Shown piece after piece: positions 22,950 to 36,570 of a stretch of DNA of 64,000 nucleotides (positions within the stretch are counted from its first letter, which is position 1; each line of letters starts with the position of its first letter). The translations under genes were made by a program, and so were the position numbers. The DNA comes from Sipunculus nudus. Taxonomy: Eukaryota > Annelida > Sipuncula > Golfingiida > Sipunculidae. The stretch is taken from positions 48,734,695 to 48,798,694 of the forward strand of contig CM049316.1 of the NCBI GenBank assembly GCA_026874595.1. Direction: 5' to 3'. Under the pieces are notes generated by a model. The model did not search any database. It saw only the letters and a list, made by a program, of their open reading frames with translations, and had not been told where the DNA came from.

Positions 22950-25900
22950 GGTCTGCCTACCACCTTTCTCACTGTCACTGGCACCATACCGAGCCCCATT
23001 CTCACAGTCACTGTAGTTTGCACTAAGCTAAACACCATCGTCACTGTCACTGTCACTGGGGCCATACCAAGCCTCATTTTCGCAGTAACTCATAGAACAA
23101 TGTCACTTTCACTGGCACCATAACGAGCCCCATTCTCATAGTTACTGTAGGTGGAGGTATGCTTAACACCATTGTCACTGTCACTTGCACATTACCTATC
23201 CCCAATTCCCCATTCTCCCAGTCACTGTAGTTACAGGTATGCTTACCGCCTTTGTCACTGTCACTAGCACCATACCTAACCCCATTCTCACAGTCACTGT
23301 ATTTGGAGCTATGCTTTACAACATTGTCACTGTCACTGTCACTGTCACTGGCACCATACTTATCCAAATTCTCACAGTCACTGTAGTTGCAGGTATGCTT
23401 AACACCATTGTCACTGTCACTGGCACCATACCTATCCCCGTTCTCAGAGTCACTGTAGTATTCGCTATGCTTAAAACCATTGTCACTGTCACTGTCACTG
23501 GCGTCACAACCAGGAACATTCTCACAGTTGCGTTAGTTGGAACTTTGCTTAACACCATTGTTACTGTCACTGTCACTGGCACCATACCTAGGCACATTTA
23601 CACAGTTGCATTGGTTGTAGCTTTGCTTAACACCACTGTCACTGTCACTGGCGCCATACCCTGCCCTATCCTCACAGTCACTGCTAAAACCATTGTCACT
23701 ATCACTGTCACTGTCGCCAAACCTAGCTCTATACCCTTGTGTACTTTGCGCTATGCTTAACACCATTGTCACTGTCACTTTCACTATACCCGGCCCAATT
23801 CACAAAGTCATATCTAACACCATTGTCACTCTCACTGACTCTGTTGCCAAACCTAGCTCTTTTTCCTCACTGTAGTTGTAGCTCTGCTTTCACCGTCGTC
23901 ACTGTCACTGTCACTGGGGCCATACCAAGCCTCATTCTCGCAGTCACTTCTAAAACTATTGTCACTGTCACTGTCACTGTCACTTGCACCATGCCTAGCC
24001 CCATTCTCACAGTCACTTTAAGTGGAGGTATGCTTAGCACCATTTTCACTGCCACTGGCGCCATACCTAGCCCCATTCACAAAGTCACAGTAGTTGAAGG
24101 TATGCTTAACACCATTGTCACTCTCACTGTCACTGGCACCATACCAAGCCCCATTCTCATAGTCACTGTAGTTTTCGCCATGCTTCACACAATAGTCAAT
24201 GTCACTTTTGCCATTCCTAGCCTCATTCTCATAGTCACTGAAGTTGGAGCTAAGTTTATCACCTTTGTCACTGTCACTGTAACTGGCAATTAACCTTGCC
24301 CATTCCTCACAGTCACTGTAGTTACAGGTATGCTTACCGCCTTTGTCACTGTCACTAGCACCATACCTAACCCCATTCTCACAGTCACTGTATTTGGAGC
24401 TATGCTTTACAACATTGTCACTGTCACTGGCACTGTCACTGGCACCATACTTATCCAAATTCTCACAGTCACTGTAGTTGCAGGTATGCTTAACACCATT
24501 GTCACTGGCACCATACCTATCCCCGTTCTCAGAGTCACTGTAGTATTCGCTATGCTTAAAACCATTGTCACTGTCACTGTCACTGGGGTCACAACCAGGA
24601 ACATTCTCACAGTTGCGTTAGTTGGAACTTTGCTTAACACCATTGTTACTGTCACTGTCACTGGCACCATACCTAGGCACATTTACACAGTTGCATTGGT
24701 TGTAGCTTTGCTTAACACCACTGTCACTGTTACTGGCGCCATACCCTGCCCTATCCTCACAGTCACTGCTAAAACCATTGTCACTATCACTGTCACTGTC
24801 GCCAAACCTAGCTCTATACCCTTGTGTACTTTGCGCTATGCTTAACACCATTGTCACTGTCACTTTCACTATACCCGGCCCAATTCACAAAGTCATATCT
24901 AACACCATTGTCACTCTCACTGACTCTGTTGCCAAACCTAGCTCTTTTTCCTCACTGTAGTTGTAGCTCTGCTTTCACCGTCGTCACTGTCACTGTCACT
25001 GGGGCCATACCAAGCCTCATTCTCGCAGTCACTTCTAAAACTATTGTCACTGTCACTGTCACTTGCACCATGCCTAGCCCCATTCTCACAGTCACTTTAA
25101 GTGGAGGTATGCTTAGCACCATTTTCACTGCCACTGGCGCCATACCTAGCCCCATTCGCAAAGTCACAGTAGTTGAAGGTATGCTTAACACCATTGTCAC
25201 TCTCACTGTCACTGGCACCATACCAAGCCCCATTCTCATAGTCACTGTAGTTTTCGGCATGCTTCACACAATAGTCACTGTCACTGTCGCCATTCCTAGC
25301 CTCATTCTCATAGTCACTGAAGTTGGAGCTAAGTTTATCACCTTTGTCACTGTCACTGTCACTGGCACTTAACCTTGCCCATTCCTCACAGTCACTGTAG
25401 TTGGAGGTATGCTTAACACCTTTGTCATTGACCCTGTCACTGGCGCCATATCTTTCCCCATTCCCACTTTCACTGCTAAAACCATTGTCACTGTCACTGT
25501 CACTGTCGCTAAACCTAGCACCATTTCCTTGCTGTCACTGTCGCCATTCCTAGCCTCATTCTCATAGTCACTGAAGTTGGAGCTACGTTTATCACCTTTG
25601 TCACTGTCACTGTCACTGGCACTGAACCTTGCCCGTTCCTCACAGTTACTGTAGTTGGAGGTATGCTTTACACCATTGTCACTGTCACTGGCACCAAACC
25701 TCTCCCCCCATTTCTCAGTCACATCTATAACCATTGTCACTGTCAACAAACCTAGCTCTTCACTCGCTGTAGTATTCGCTATGCTTAACACCATTGTCAC
25801 CAGCACTGTCAATGGCGTCACAACCAGGAACACTCTCACAGTTGCGTTAGTTGGAACTTTGCTAAACACCATTGTTACTGTCACTCGCACCTAACCTCTC

Positions 25901-26608
25901 CCCATTCTCACAGCCACATCTGAAACCATTTTCACTGTCACTGTCGCCAAACCTAGCTCTTCCCTATCTGAGGTTTACGCTATGCTCAACACCACTGTCA
26001 CTGTCACTGTCACTGTCACTTGTCCAATACCTAGCGCCATTCCCTCGCTGCAAATCTTAACACCATGTCACTGTCAGTGTCACTGGTGGCATACCTAGGC
26101 ACATTTTCACAGTTGCGATAGTTGGAGCTTTGTTTAACACCATTGTCTCTATCATTGTTTCTGGCACTTAACCTTGCCCCATTCTCGCAATCACTGTAGT
26201 TTGAGGTTTGCTTAACACCTTTGTCACTGTCACTGACACCAAACCTCTCCCCATTTCCACAGTCACTCCTAAAACCATTGTCACTGTCACTCTCACTATG
26301 GCCAAACCTAGCTCTATTCCCTCGCTGTAGTTGGAGCTATGCTTTAAACCTTAGTCACTGTCACTGTCACTCGCACCATGCCTAGCCCCTTTCTCACAGT
26401 CACTGAAGGTGGAGGTATGCTTAACACTATTGTCACTGTCAGTGTCACTGGCACCATACCGAGCCCGATTCCCACAGTCACAGGAGTTGAAGGTATGCTT
26501 AACACCATTGTCACTGTCAACGTCCCTGCTTCTTGCACTATACCCAGCCCAATTCTCACAGTCACTGTAGTTTGCACTTAGCTTAACACCATCGTCACTG
26601 TCGCTGTC
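22950..26608 (+). repeat. Composite minisatellite (72 bp plus n GTCACT hexamers)
   Basis: Units read CACAGTCACTGTAGTTGGAG, GTATGCTTAACACCATT, one to four GTCACT hexamers, then GGCACCATACC and a CAGCCCCATTCT-like end. Unit lengths differ by six, mostly 72, 78 or 84 bp. Since all are multiples of three, several frames remain open on both strands, giving Val-Thr-rich peptides on the plus strand and Ser-Asp-rich or Val-Thr-Met-rich peptides on the minus strand. I do not call these genes. Confidence 0.9.
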
Positions 26609-27100
26609 TCAGCTCCTGTTACAACGGTTGTCCACCAGGCTTGGAATAACCTGAGATGCCTTGTAATGGATCATGTCATACCTGTGCAATCGAAGTCAGT
26701 GTATTAGTGTTGCAGGTCATAAGTCTTTTACAACTGAGATCACCTACGGTGTTCCATAAGGTTCTGTGCTGGAGCCTCTGTTTTTAACAATTTACACATT
26801 ACCACTTGGTAAATTAGTACGACAGCATTGAATGGACTATCATTTTTATGCTGATGAAAGTCAAATTTATGTATTATTTAAACCAGAATCAAAGGTTCCT
26901 ATTTCTACCATTGAAACATGCTTGCATGACATAGGTGTTTGGAAGTGTCAGAATCTGCTTAAACTCAATGCTGATAAAACTGAGGTTCTGATTATCGGTA
27001 CGCACCAGCAAAGGTCAAGAATTCAGTTGAAAACTCTTTTATTAACATATTTGACGCTGTGGTTGTGCCAACAAACATTGCTAGAAACCTGGGGGTAGTG
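26609..27100 (+). pseudogene. LINE reverse-transcriptase fragment inside tandem unit 1
   Basis: Matches 40,269-40,762 almost base for base. It encodes part of a CR1/L2-type reverse transcriptase: the region around motif C reads FYADES where FYADDS is expected, followed by LNADKTEVLIIG. It begins and ends abruptly at satellite sequence with 2-bp overlaps at each junction (TC and TT), so it was carried in by the rearrangement and is not a separate insertion. Confidence 0.85.
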
Positions 27101-30100
27101 TTACTAGAGTATTTCATGGCAAAAGGGTTAGGGTTACCCGTATCCCGCATTTACCATATATTAATAGGGACAAACACTTACTGGAGTATTTCATGCCCGA
27201 AGGGTTAGGGTAAACCATATACCGAATATAGCACATATTAAAAATGACAAATACTAACTGGAGTATTTCATTTCTGGAGGATTAGGGTAACCCGTATCCC
27301 GGATATGGCATATATAAAAAGTAATAAACACTTGGGCATTTCATGCCCAACAGGTTATGGTAACCCACATCACAGATATAGCATATATGAAGAGTGACAA
27401 ACACTTACTGGAGTATTTCATGTCCGAAGGGTTAGGGTAACCCGTATCCTGGATATAGCATATATTTATAGTAACAAACATTTACTGGAGTATCACATGC
27501 CCGAAGCCTTAGGGTAACCCGTATCCTGGATATAGCATATAGTAATAGTGACAAACGCTTCTTGGAGGTTTTCATGCCTAAGGGGTAGGGTAACCCATAT
27601 ACCGGATATAGCACATTTTAATAGTGACAAACACTTACTGGAGTATTTCCTGTATAAGGGTTAGGGAAACCCATATCCCGTATATAGCATATAGTAAAAG
27701 TTGCAAACACTTACTAAAGCATTTCATGCCCAGAGGGATTCATATATCTTCTAAATTAGGACACTTACTGAAAAGTGCATGCATTCATATATTCGTAATA
27801 TTTCTACCTGTTATGCCCAAAATGAAAAATCATATGCAGGGCTGTTTATCATGATCTTAAACTTATGAATTAGAGAGCATTAAACTTTGGTTAACCTGCT
27901 TTGAAAATTGATCAGGATTACAAAATAAAAGAAATGAAATTTTATGACAAACAACTAGGAAAAACAGATAGAGTTGTAGCTGTTACAGCTCAAAGGGGGG
28001 GGGGGGGGGAGGGGAAGTCACTGCAGTTGGGGGTCTGCCTACCACCTTTCTCACTGTCACTGGCACCATACCGAGCCCCATTCTCACAGTCACTGTAGTT
28101 TGCACTAAGCTAAACACCATCGTCACTGTCACTGTCACTGGGGCCATACCAAGCCTCATTTTCGCAGTAACTCATAGAACAATGTCACTTTCACTGGCAC
28201 CATACCGAGCCCCATTCTCATAGTTACTGTAGGTGGAGGTATGCTTAACACCATTGTCACTGTCACTTGCACATTACCTATCCCCAATTCCCCATTCTCC
28301 CAGTCACTGTAGTTACAGGTATGCTTACCGCCTTTGTCACTGTCACTAGCACCATACCTAACCCCATTCTCACAGTCACTGTATTTGGAGCTATGCTTTA
28401 CAACATTGTCACTGTCACTGTCACTGTCACTGGCACCATACTTATCCAAATTCTCACAGTCACTGTAGTTGCAGGTATGCTTAACACCATTGTCACTGTC
28501 ACTGGCACCATACCTATCCCCGTTCTCAGAGTCACTGTAGTATTCGCTATGCTTAAAACCATTGTCACTGTCACTGTCACTGGCGTCACAACCAGGAACA
28601 TTCTCACAGTTGCGTTAGTTGGAACTTTGCTTAACACCATTGTTACTGTCACTGTCACTGGCACCATACCTAGGCACATTTACACAGTTGCATTGGTTGT
28701 AGCTTTGCTTAACACCACTGTCACTGTCACTGGCGCCATACCCTGCCCTATCCTCACAGTCACTGCTAAAACCATTGTCACTATCACTGTCACTGTCGCC
28801 AAACCTAGCTCTATACCCTTGTGTACTTTGCGCTATGCTTAACACCATTGTCACTGTCACTTTCACTATACCCGGCCCAATTCACAAAGTCATATCTAAC
28901 ACCATTGTCACTCTCACTGACTCTGTTGCCAAACCTAGCTCTTTTTCCTCACTGTAGTTGTAGCTCTGCTTTCACCGTCGTCACTGTCACTGTCACTGGG
29001 GCCATACCAAGCCTCATTCTCGCAGTCACTTCTAAAACTATTGTCACTGTCACTGTCACTGTCACTTGCACCATGCCTAGCCCCATTCTCACAGTCACTT
29101 TAAGTGGAGGTATGCTTAGCACCATTTTCACTGCCACTGGCGCCATACCTAGCCCCATTCACAAAGTCACAGTAGTTGAAGGTATGCTTAACACCATTGT
29201 CACTCTCACTGTCACTGGCACCATACCAAGCCCCATTCTCATAGTCACTGTAGTTTTCGCCATGCTTCACACAATAGTCAATGTCACTGTTGCCATTCCT
29301 AGCCTCATTCTCATAGTCACTGAAGTTGGAGCTAAGTTTATCACCTTTGTCACTGTCACTGTCACTGGCAATTAACCTTGCCCATTCCTCACAGTCACTG
29401 TAGTTACAGGTATGCTTACCGCCTTTGTCACTGTCACTAGCACCATACCTAACCCCATTCTCACAGTCACTGTATTTGGAGCTATGCTTTACAACATTGT
29501 CACTGTCACTGTCACTGTCACTGGCACCATACTTATCCAAATTCTCACAGTCACTGTAGTTGCAGGTATGCTTAACACCATTGTCACTGGCACCATACCT
29601 ATCCCCGTTCTCAGAGTCACTGTAGTATTCGCTATGCTTAAAACCATTGTCACTGTCACTGTCACTGGGGTCACAACCAGGAACATTCTCACAGTTGCGT
29701 TAGTTGGAACTTTGCTTAACACCATTGTTACTGTCACTGTCACTGGCACCATACCTAGGCACATTTACACAGTTGCATTGGTTGTAGCTTTGCTTAACAC
29801 CACTGTCACTGTTACTGGCGCCATACCCTGCCCTATCCTCACAGTCACTGCTAAAACCATTGTCACTATCACTGTCACTGTCGCCAAACCTAGCTCTATA
29901 CCCTTGTGTACTTTGCGCTATGCTTAACACCATTGTCACTGTCACTTTCACTATACCCGGCCCAATTCACAAAGTCATATCTAACACCATTGTCACTCTC
30001 ACTGACTCTGTTGCCAAACCTAGCTCTTTTTCCTCACTGTAGTTGTAGCTCTGCTTTCACCGTCGTCACTGTCACTGTCACTGGGGCCATACCAAGCCTC

Positions 30101-32188
30101 ATTCTCGCAGTCACTTCTAAAACTATTGTCACTGTCACTGTCACTGTCACTTGCACCATGCCTAGCCCCATTCTCACAGTCACTTTAAGTGGAGGTATGC
30201 TTAGCACCATTTTCACTGCCACTGGCGCCATACCTAGCCCCATTCGCAAAGTCACAGTAGTTGAAGGTATGCTTAACACCATTGTCACTCTCACTGTCAC
30301 TGGCACCATACCAAGCCCCATTCTCATAGTCACTGTAGTTTTCGCCATGCTTCACACAATAGTCACTGTCACTGTCGCCATTCCTAGCCTCATTCTCATA
30401 GTCACTGAAGTTGGAGCTAAGTTTATCACCTTTGTCACTGTCACTGTCACTGGCACTTAACCTTGCCCATTCCTCACAGTCACTGTAGTTGGAGGTATGC
30501 TTAACACCTTTGTCATTGACCCTGTCACTGGCGCCATATCTTTCCCCATTCCCACTTTCACTGCTAAAACCATTGTCACTGTCACTGTCACTGTCGCTAA
30601 ACCTAGCACCATTTCCTTGCTGTCACTGTCACCATTCCTAGCCTCATTCTCATAGTCACTGAAGTTGGAGCTACGTTTATCACCTTTGTCACTGTCACTG
30701 TCACTGGCACTGAACCTTGCCCGTTCCTCACAGTTACTGTAGTTGGAGGTATGCTTTACACCATTGTCACTGTCACTGGCACCAAACCTCTCCCCCCATT
30801 TCTCAGTCACATCTATAACCATTGTCACTGTCAACAAACCTAGCTCTTCACTCGCTGTAGTATTCGCTATGCTTAACACCATTTTCACCAGCACTGTCAA
30901 TGGCGTCACAACCAGGAACATTCTCACAGTTGCGTTAGTTGGAACTTTGCTAAACACCATTGTTACTGTCACTCGCACCTAACCTCTCCCCATTCTCACA
31001 GCCACATCTGAAACCATTTTCACTGTCACTGTCGCCAAACCTAGCTCTTCCCTATCTGAGGTTTACGCTATGCTCAACACCACTGTCACTGTCACTGTCA
31101 CTGTCACTTGTCCAATACCTAGCGCCATTCCCTCGCTGCAAATCTTAACACCATGTCACTGTCAGTGTCACTGGTGGCATACCTAGGCACATTTTCACAG
31201 TTGCGATAGTTGGAGCTTTGTTTAACACCATTGTCTCTATCATTGTTTCTGGCACTTAACCTTGCCCCATTCTCGCAATCACTGTAGTTTGAGGTTTGCT
31301 TAACACCTTTGTCACTGTCACTGACACCAAACCTCTCCCCATTTCCACAGTCACTCCTAAAACCATTGTCACTGTCACTCTCACTATGGCCAAACCTAGC
31401 TCTATTCCCTCGCTGTAGTTGGAGCTATGCTTTAAACCTTAGTCACTGTCACTGTCACTCGCACCATGCCTAGCCCCTTTCTCACAGTCACTGAAGGTGG
31501 AGGTATGCTTAACACTATTGTCACTGTCAGTGTCACTGGCACCATACCGAGCCCGATTCCCACAGTCACAGGAGTTGAAGGTATGCTCAACACCATTGTC
31601 ACTGTCAACGCCCCTGCTTCTGGCACTATACCCAGCCCAATTCTCACAGTCACTGTAGTTTGCACTTAGCTTAACACCATCGTCACTGTCGCTGTCTCAG
31701 CTCCTGTTACAACGGTTGTCCACCAGGCTTGGAATAACATGAGATGCCTTGTAATGGATCATGTCATACCTGTGCAATCGAAGTCAGTGTATTAGTGTTG
31801 CAGGTCATAAGTCTTTTACAACTGAGATCACCTACGGTGTTTCATAAGGTTCTGTGCTGGAGCCTCTGTTTTTAACAATTTACACATTACCACTTGGTAA
31901 ATTAGTACGACAGCATTGAATGGACTATCATTTTTATGCTGATGAAAGTCAAATTTATGTATTATTTAAACCAGAATCAAAGGTTCCTATTTCTACCATT
32001 GAAACATGCTTGCATGACATAGGTGTTTGGAAGTGTCAGAATCTGCTTAAACTCAATGCTGATAAAACTGAGGTTCTGATTATCGGTACGCACCAGCAAA
32101 GGTCAAGAATTCAGTTGAAAACTCTTTTATTAACATATTTGACGCTGTGGTTGTGCCAACAAACATTGCTAGAAACCTGGGGGTAGTG
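27101..32188 (+). repeat. 5.09-kb tandem unit, copy 2
   Basis: Same content and order as copy 1, including both 1,085-bp sub-units (about 28,297-29,390 and 29,390-30,473) and the LINE piece (31,697-32,188). It differs by scattered substitutions and G-run length. Confidence 0.95.
31697..32188 (+). pseudogene. LINE reverse-transcriptase fragment inside tandem unit 2
   Basis: Same 492-bp piece with identical ends to 26,609-27,100 and the same FYADES replacement at motif C, so the unit was copied after the LINE had decayed. Confidence 0.85.
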
Positions 32189-35100
32189 TTACTAGAGTAT
32201 TTCATGGCAAAAGGGTTAGGGTTACCCGTATCCCGCATTTACCATATATTAATAGGGACAAACACTTACTGGAGTATTTCATGCCCGAAGGGTTAGGGTA
32301 AACCATATACCGAATATAGCACATATTAAAAATGACAAATACTAACTGGAGTATTTCATTTCTGGAGGGTTAGGGTAACCCGTATCCCGGATATGGCATA
32401 TATAAAAAGTAATAAACACTTGGGCATTTCATGCCCAACAGGTTATGGTAACCCACATCACAGATATAGCATATATGAAGAGTGACAAACACTTACTGGA
32501 GTATTTCATGTCCGAAGGGTTAGGGTAACCCGTATCCTGGATATAGCATATATTAATAGTAACAAACATTTACTGGAGTATCACATGCCCGAAGCCTTAG
32601 GGTAACCCGTATCCTGGATATAGCATATAGTAATAGTGACAAACGCTTCTTGGAGGTTTTCATGCCTAAGGGGTAGGGTAACCCATATACCGGATATAGC
32701 ACATTTTAATAGTGACAAACACTTACTGGAGTATTTCCTGTATAAGGGTTAGGGAAACCCATATCCCGTATATAGCATATAGTAAAAGTTGCAAACACTT
32801 ACTAAAGCATTTCATGCCCAGAGGGATTCATATATCTTCTAAATTAGGACACTTACTGAAAAGTGCATGCATTCATATATTCGTAATATTTCTACCTGTT
32901 ATGCCCAAAATGAAAAATCTTATGCAGGGCTGTTTATCATGATCTTAAACTTATGAATTAGAGAGCATTAAACTTTGGTTAACCTGCTTTGAAAATTGAT
33001 CAGGATTACAAAATAAAAGAAATGAAATTTTATAACAAACAACTAGGAAAAACAGATAGACTTGTAGCTGTTACAGCTCAAAGGGGGGGGGGGGAGGGGC
33101 AGTCACTGCAGTTGGGGGTCTGCCTACCACCTTTCTCACTGTCACTGGCACCATACCGAGCCCCATTCTCACAGTCACTGTAGTTTGCACTAAGCTAAAC
33201 ACCATCGTCACTGTCACTGTCACTGGGGCCATACCAAGCCTCATTTTCGCAGTAACTCATAGAACAATGTCACTTTCACTGGCACCATACCGAGCCCCAT
33301 TCTCATAGTTACTGTAGGTGGAGGTATGCTTAACACCATTGTCACTGTCACTTGCACATTACCTATCCCCAATTCCCCATTCTCCCAGTCACTGTAGTTA
33401 CAGGTATGCTTACCGCCTTTGTCACTGTCACTAGCACCATACCTAACCCCATTCTCACAGTCACTGTATTTGGAGCTATGCTTTACAACATTGTCACTGT
33501 CACTGTCACTGTCACTGGCACCATACTTATCCAAATTCTCACAGTCACTGTAGTTGCAGGTATGCTTAACACCATTGTCACTGTCACTGGCACCATACCT
33601 ATCCCCGTTCTCAGAGTCACTGTAGTATTCGCTATGCTTAAAACCATTGTCACTGTCACTGTCACTGGCGTCACAACCAGGAACATTCTCACAGTTGCGT
33701 TAGTTGGAACTTTGCTTAACACCATTGTTACTGTCACTGTCACTGGCACCATACCTAGGCACATTTACACAGTTGCATTGGTTGTAGCTTTGCTTAACAC
33801 CACTGTCACTGTCACTGGCGCCATACCCTGCCCTATCCTCACAGTCACTGCTAAAACCATTGTCACTATCACTGTCACTGTCGCCAAACCTAGCTCTATA
33901 CCCTTGTGTACTTTGCGCTATGCTTAACACCATTGTCACTGTCACTTTCACTATACCCGGCCCAATTCACAAAGTCATATCTAACACCATTGTCACTCTC
34001 ACTGACTCTGTTGCCAAACCTAGCTCTTTTTCCTCACTGTAGTTGTAGCTCTGCTTTCACCGTCGTCACTGTCACTGTCACTGGGGCCATACCAAGCCTC
34101 ATTCTCGCAGTCACTTCTAAAACTATTGTCACTGTCACTGTCACTGTCACTTGCACCATGCCTAGCCCCATTCTCACAGTCACTTTAAGTGGAGGTATGC
34201 TTAGCACCATTTTCACTGCCACTGGCGCCATACCTAGCCCCATTCGCAAAGTCACAGTAGTTGAAGGTATGCTTAACACCATTGTCACTCTCACTGTCAC
34301 TGGCACCATACCAAGCCCCATTCTCATAGTCACTGTAGTTTTCGCCATGCTTCACACAATAGTCAATGTCACTGTTGCCATTCCTAGCCCCATTCTCATA
34401 GTCACTGAAGTTGGAGCTAAGTTTATCACCTTTGTCACTGTCACTGTCACTGGCACTTAACCTTGCCCATTCCTCACAGTCACTGTAGTTGGAGGTATGC
34501 TTAACACCTTTGTCATTGACCCTGTCACTGGCGCCATATCTTTCCCCATTCCCACTTTCACTGCTAAAACCATTGTCACTGTCACTGTCACTGTCGCTAA
34601 ACCTAGCACCATTTCCTTGCTGTCACTGTCGCCATTCCTAGCCTCATTCTCATAGTCACTGAAGTTGGAGCTACGTTTATCACCTTTGTCACTGTCACTG
34701 TCACTGGCACTGAACCTTGCCCGTTCCTCACAGTTACTGTAGTTGGAGGTATGCTTTACACCATTGTCACTGTCACTGGCACCAAACCTCTCCCCCCATT
34801 TCTCAGTCACATCTATAACCATTGTCACTGTCAACAAACCTAGCTCTTCACTCGCTGTAGTATTCGCTATGCTTAACACCATTGTCACCAGCACTGTCAA
34901 TGGCGTCACAACCAGGAACATTCTCACAGTTGCGTTAGTTGGAACTTTGCTAAACACCATTGTTACTGTCACTCGCACCTAACCTCTCCCCATTCTCACA
35001 GCCACATCTGAAACCATTTTCACTGTCACTGTCCCCAAACCTAGCTCTTCCCTATCTGAGGTTTACGCTATGCTCAACACCACTGTCACTGTCACTGTCA

Positions 35101-36570
35101 CTGTCACTTGTCCAATACCTAGCGCCATTCCCTCGCTGCAAATCTTAACACCATGTCACTGTCAGTGTCACTGGTGGCATACCTAGGCACATTTTCACAG
35201 TTGCGATAGTTGGAGCTTTGTTTAACACCATTGTCTCTATCATTGTTTCTGGCACTTAACCTTGCCCCATTCTCGCAATCACTGTAGTTTGAGGTTTGCT
35301 TAACACCTTTGTCACTGTCACTGACACCAAACCTCTCCCCATTTCCACAGTCACTCCTAAAACCATTGTCACTGTCACTCTCACTATGGCCAAACCTAGC
35401 TCTATTCCCTCGCTGTAGTTGGAGCTATGCTTTAAACCTTAGTCACTGTCACTGTCACTCGCACCATGCCTAGCCCCTTTCTCACAGTCACTGAAGGTGG
35501 AGGTATGCTTAACACTATTGTCACTGTCAGTGTCACTGGCACCATACCGAGCCCGATTCCCACAGTCACAGGAGTTGAAGGTATGCTTAACACCATTGTC
35601 ACTGTCAACGTCCCTGCTTCTGGCACTATACCCAGCCCAATTCTCACAGTCACTGTAGTTTGCACTTAGCTTAACACCATCGTCACTGTCGCTGTCTCTA
35701 GGGCCATACCAAGCCTCATACTCGCAGTAACTCCTACAACAATTGTCACTGTCACTGTCACTGTCACTAGCACTATGCCTAGCCCCATTCTCACAGTCAC
35801 TGTAGGTGGAGGTATGCTTAACATTATTGTCACTGTCACTGGCACTGGCACCATACCTAGCCCTATTCCCACAGTCATATTAGTTAAAGGTATGCTTAAC
35901 ATCATTGTCAATGCCACTTGCACCATACCCATCTCCATTCTCATAGTCACTGTAGTTTTCGCCATGCTTGACATAATTGTCACGGTCACTGTCGCCATAC
36001 CTAGCCTCATTCTCATAGTCACTGAAGTTGGAGCTATGTTTATCACCTTTGTCACGGTCACTGGCACTGGCACAAAACCTTGCCCATTTCTCACAGTTAC
36101 TGTAGTTGGAGGTATGCTTAACACCTTTGTCACTATCACTGGCACCATACCTTTGCCTATTCTCACATTCACTGCGAAAACCATTGTCACTGTCACTATT
36201 GCTAAACCCAGCTCTATTTCTTCGCTCTAGTTGGAACTATGCTTAACACCATTGTCACTGTCAAACCTCTCCCCATTCTCACAGTCATATCTATAACCAT
36301 TGTCACAGTCACTGTAGTTGGAGGTATGCTTAACACCATTGTCACTGTCACTGTCACTGGCACCATACCCAGCCCCATTCTGACAGTCACTGTAGTTGGA
36401 GGTATGCTTAACACCATTGTCACTGTCACTGGCACCATACCCTGTCCCATTCTGACAGTCACTGTAGTTGGAGGTATGCTTAACACTATTGTCACTGTCA
36501 CTGTCACTGGCACCATACCCAGCCCCGTTCCTCACAGCCACTGTAGTTGGAGGTATGCTTAACACCTTTG
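32189..36570 (+). repeat. Tandem unit copy 3 (contracted) running into unduplicated minisatellite
   Basis: Follows copy 2 with an offset of 5,085 bp up to about 34,300, then 4,000 bp, because only one 1,085-bp sub-unit is present (about 33,382-34,473). At 35,698, where copies 1 and 2 jump into the LINE, this copy continues in minisatellite to about 36,570. The last units (36,300-36,560) are the most regular of the array. Confidence 0.9.

Larger units (their letters stand above)
22023..27100 (+). repeat. 5.08-kb tandem unit, copy 1
   Basis: In order the unit holds the 77-bp array, a unique spacer (about 22,650-22,915), a G-run, the composite minisatellite (22,950-26,608) and a 492-bp LINE piece (26,609-27,100). 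It repeats as copy 2 with an offset of 5,078-5,085 bp and near identity. Inside it, about 23,215-24,305 is itself duplicated as 24,305-25,385 (period 1,085-1,091 bp). Confidence 0.95.

Noticed and set aside
23000-36560. Many open frames of 60-190 codons rich in Val-Thr, Ser-Leu or Ser-Asp
   Set aside because: They are direct translations of the GTCACT minisatellite in several frames on both strands. Unit lengths divisible by three keep them open. No start context, intron pattern or non-repeat domain supports a gene.
20750-36570. CRISPR array
   Set aside because: The repeats are contiguous satellite units without unique spacers, in a eukaryotic setting.
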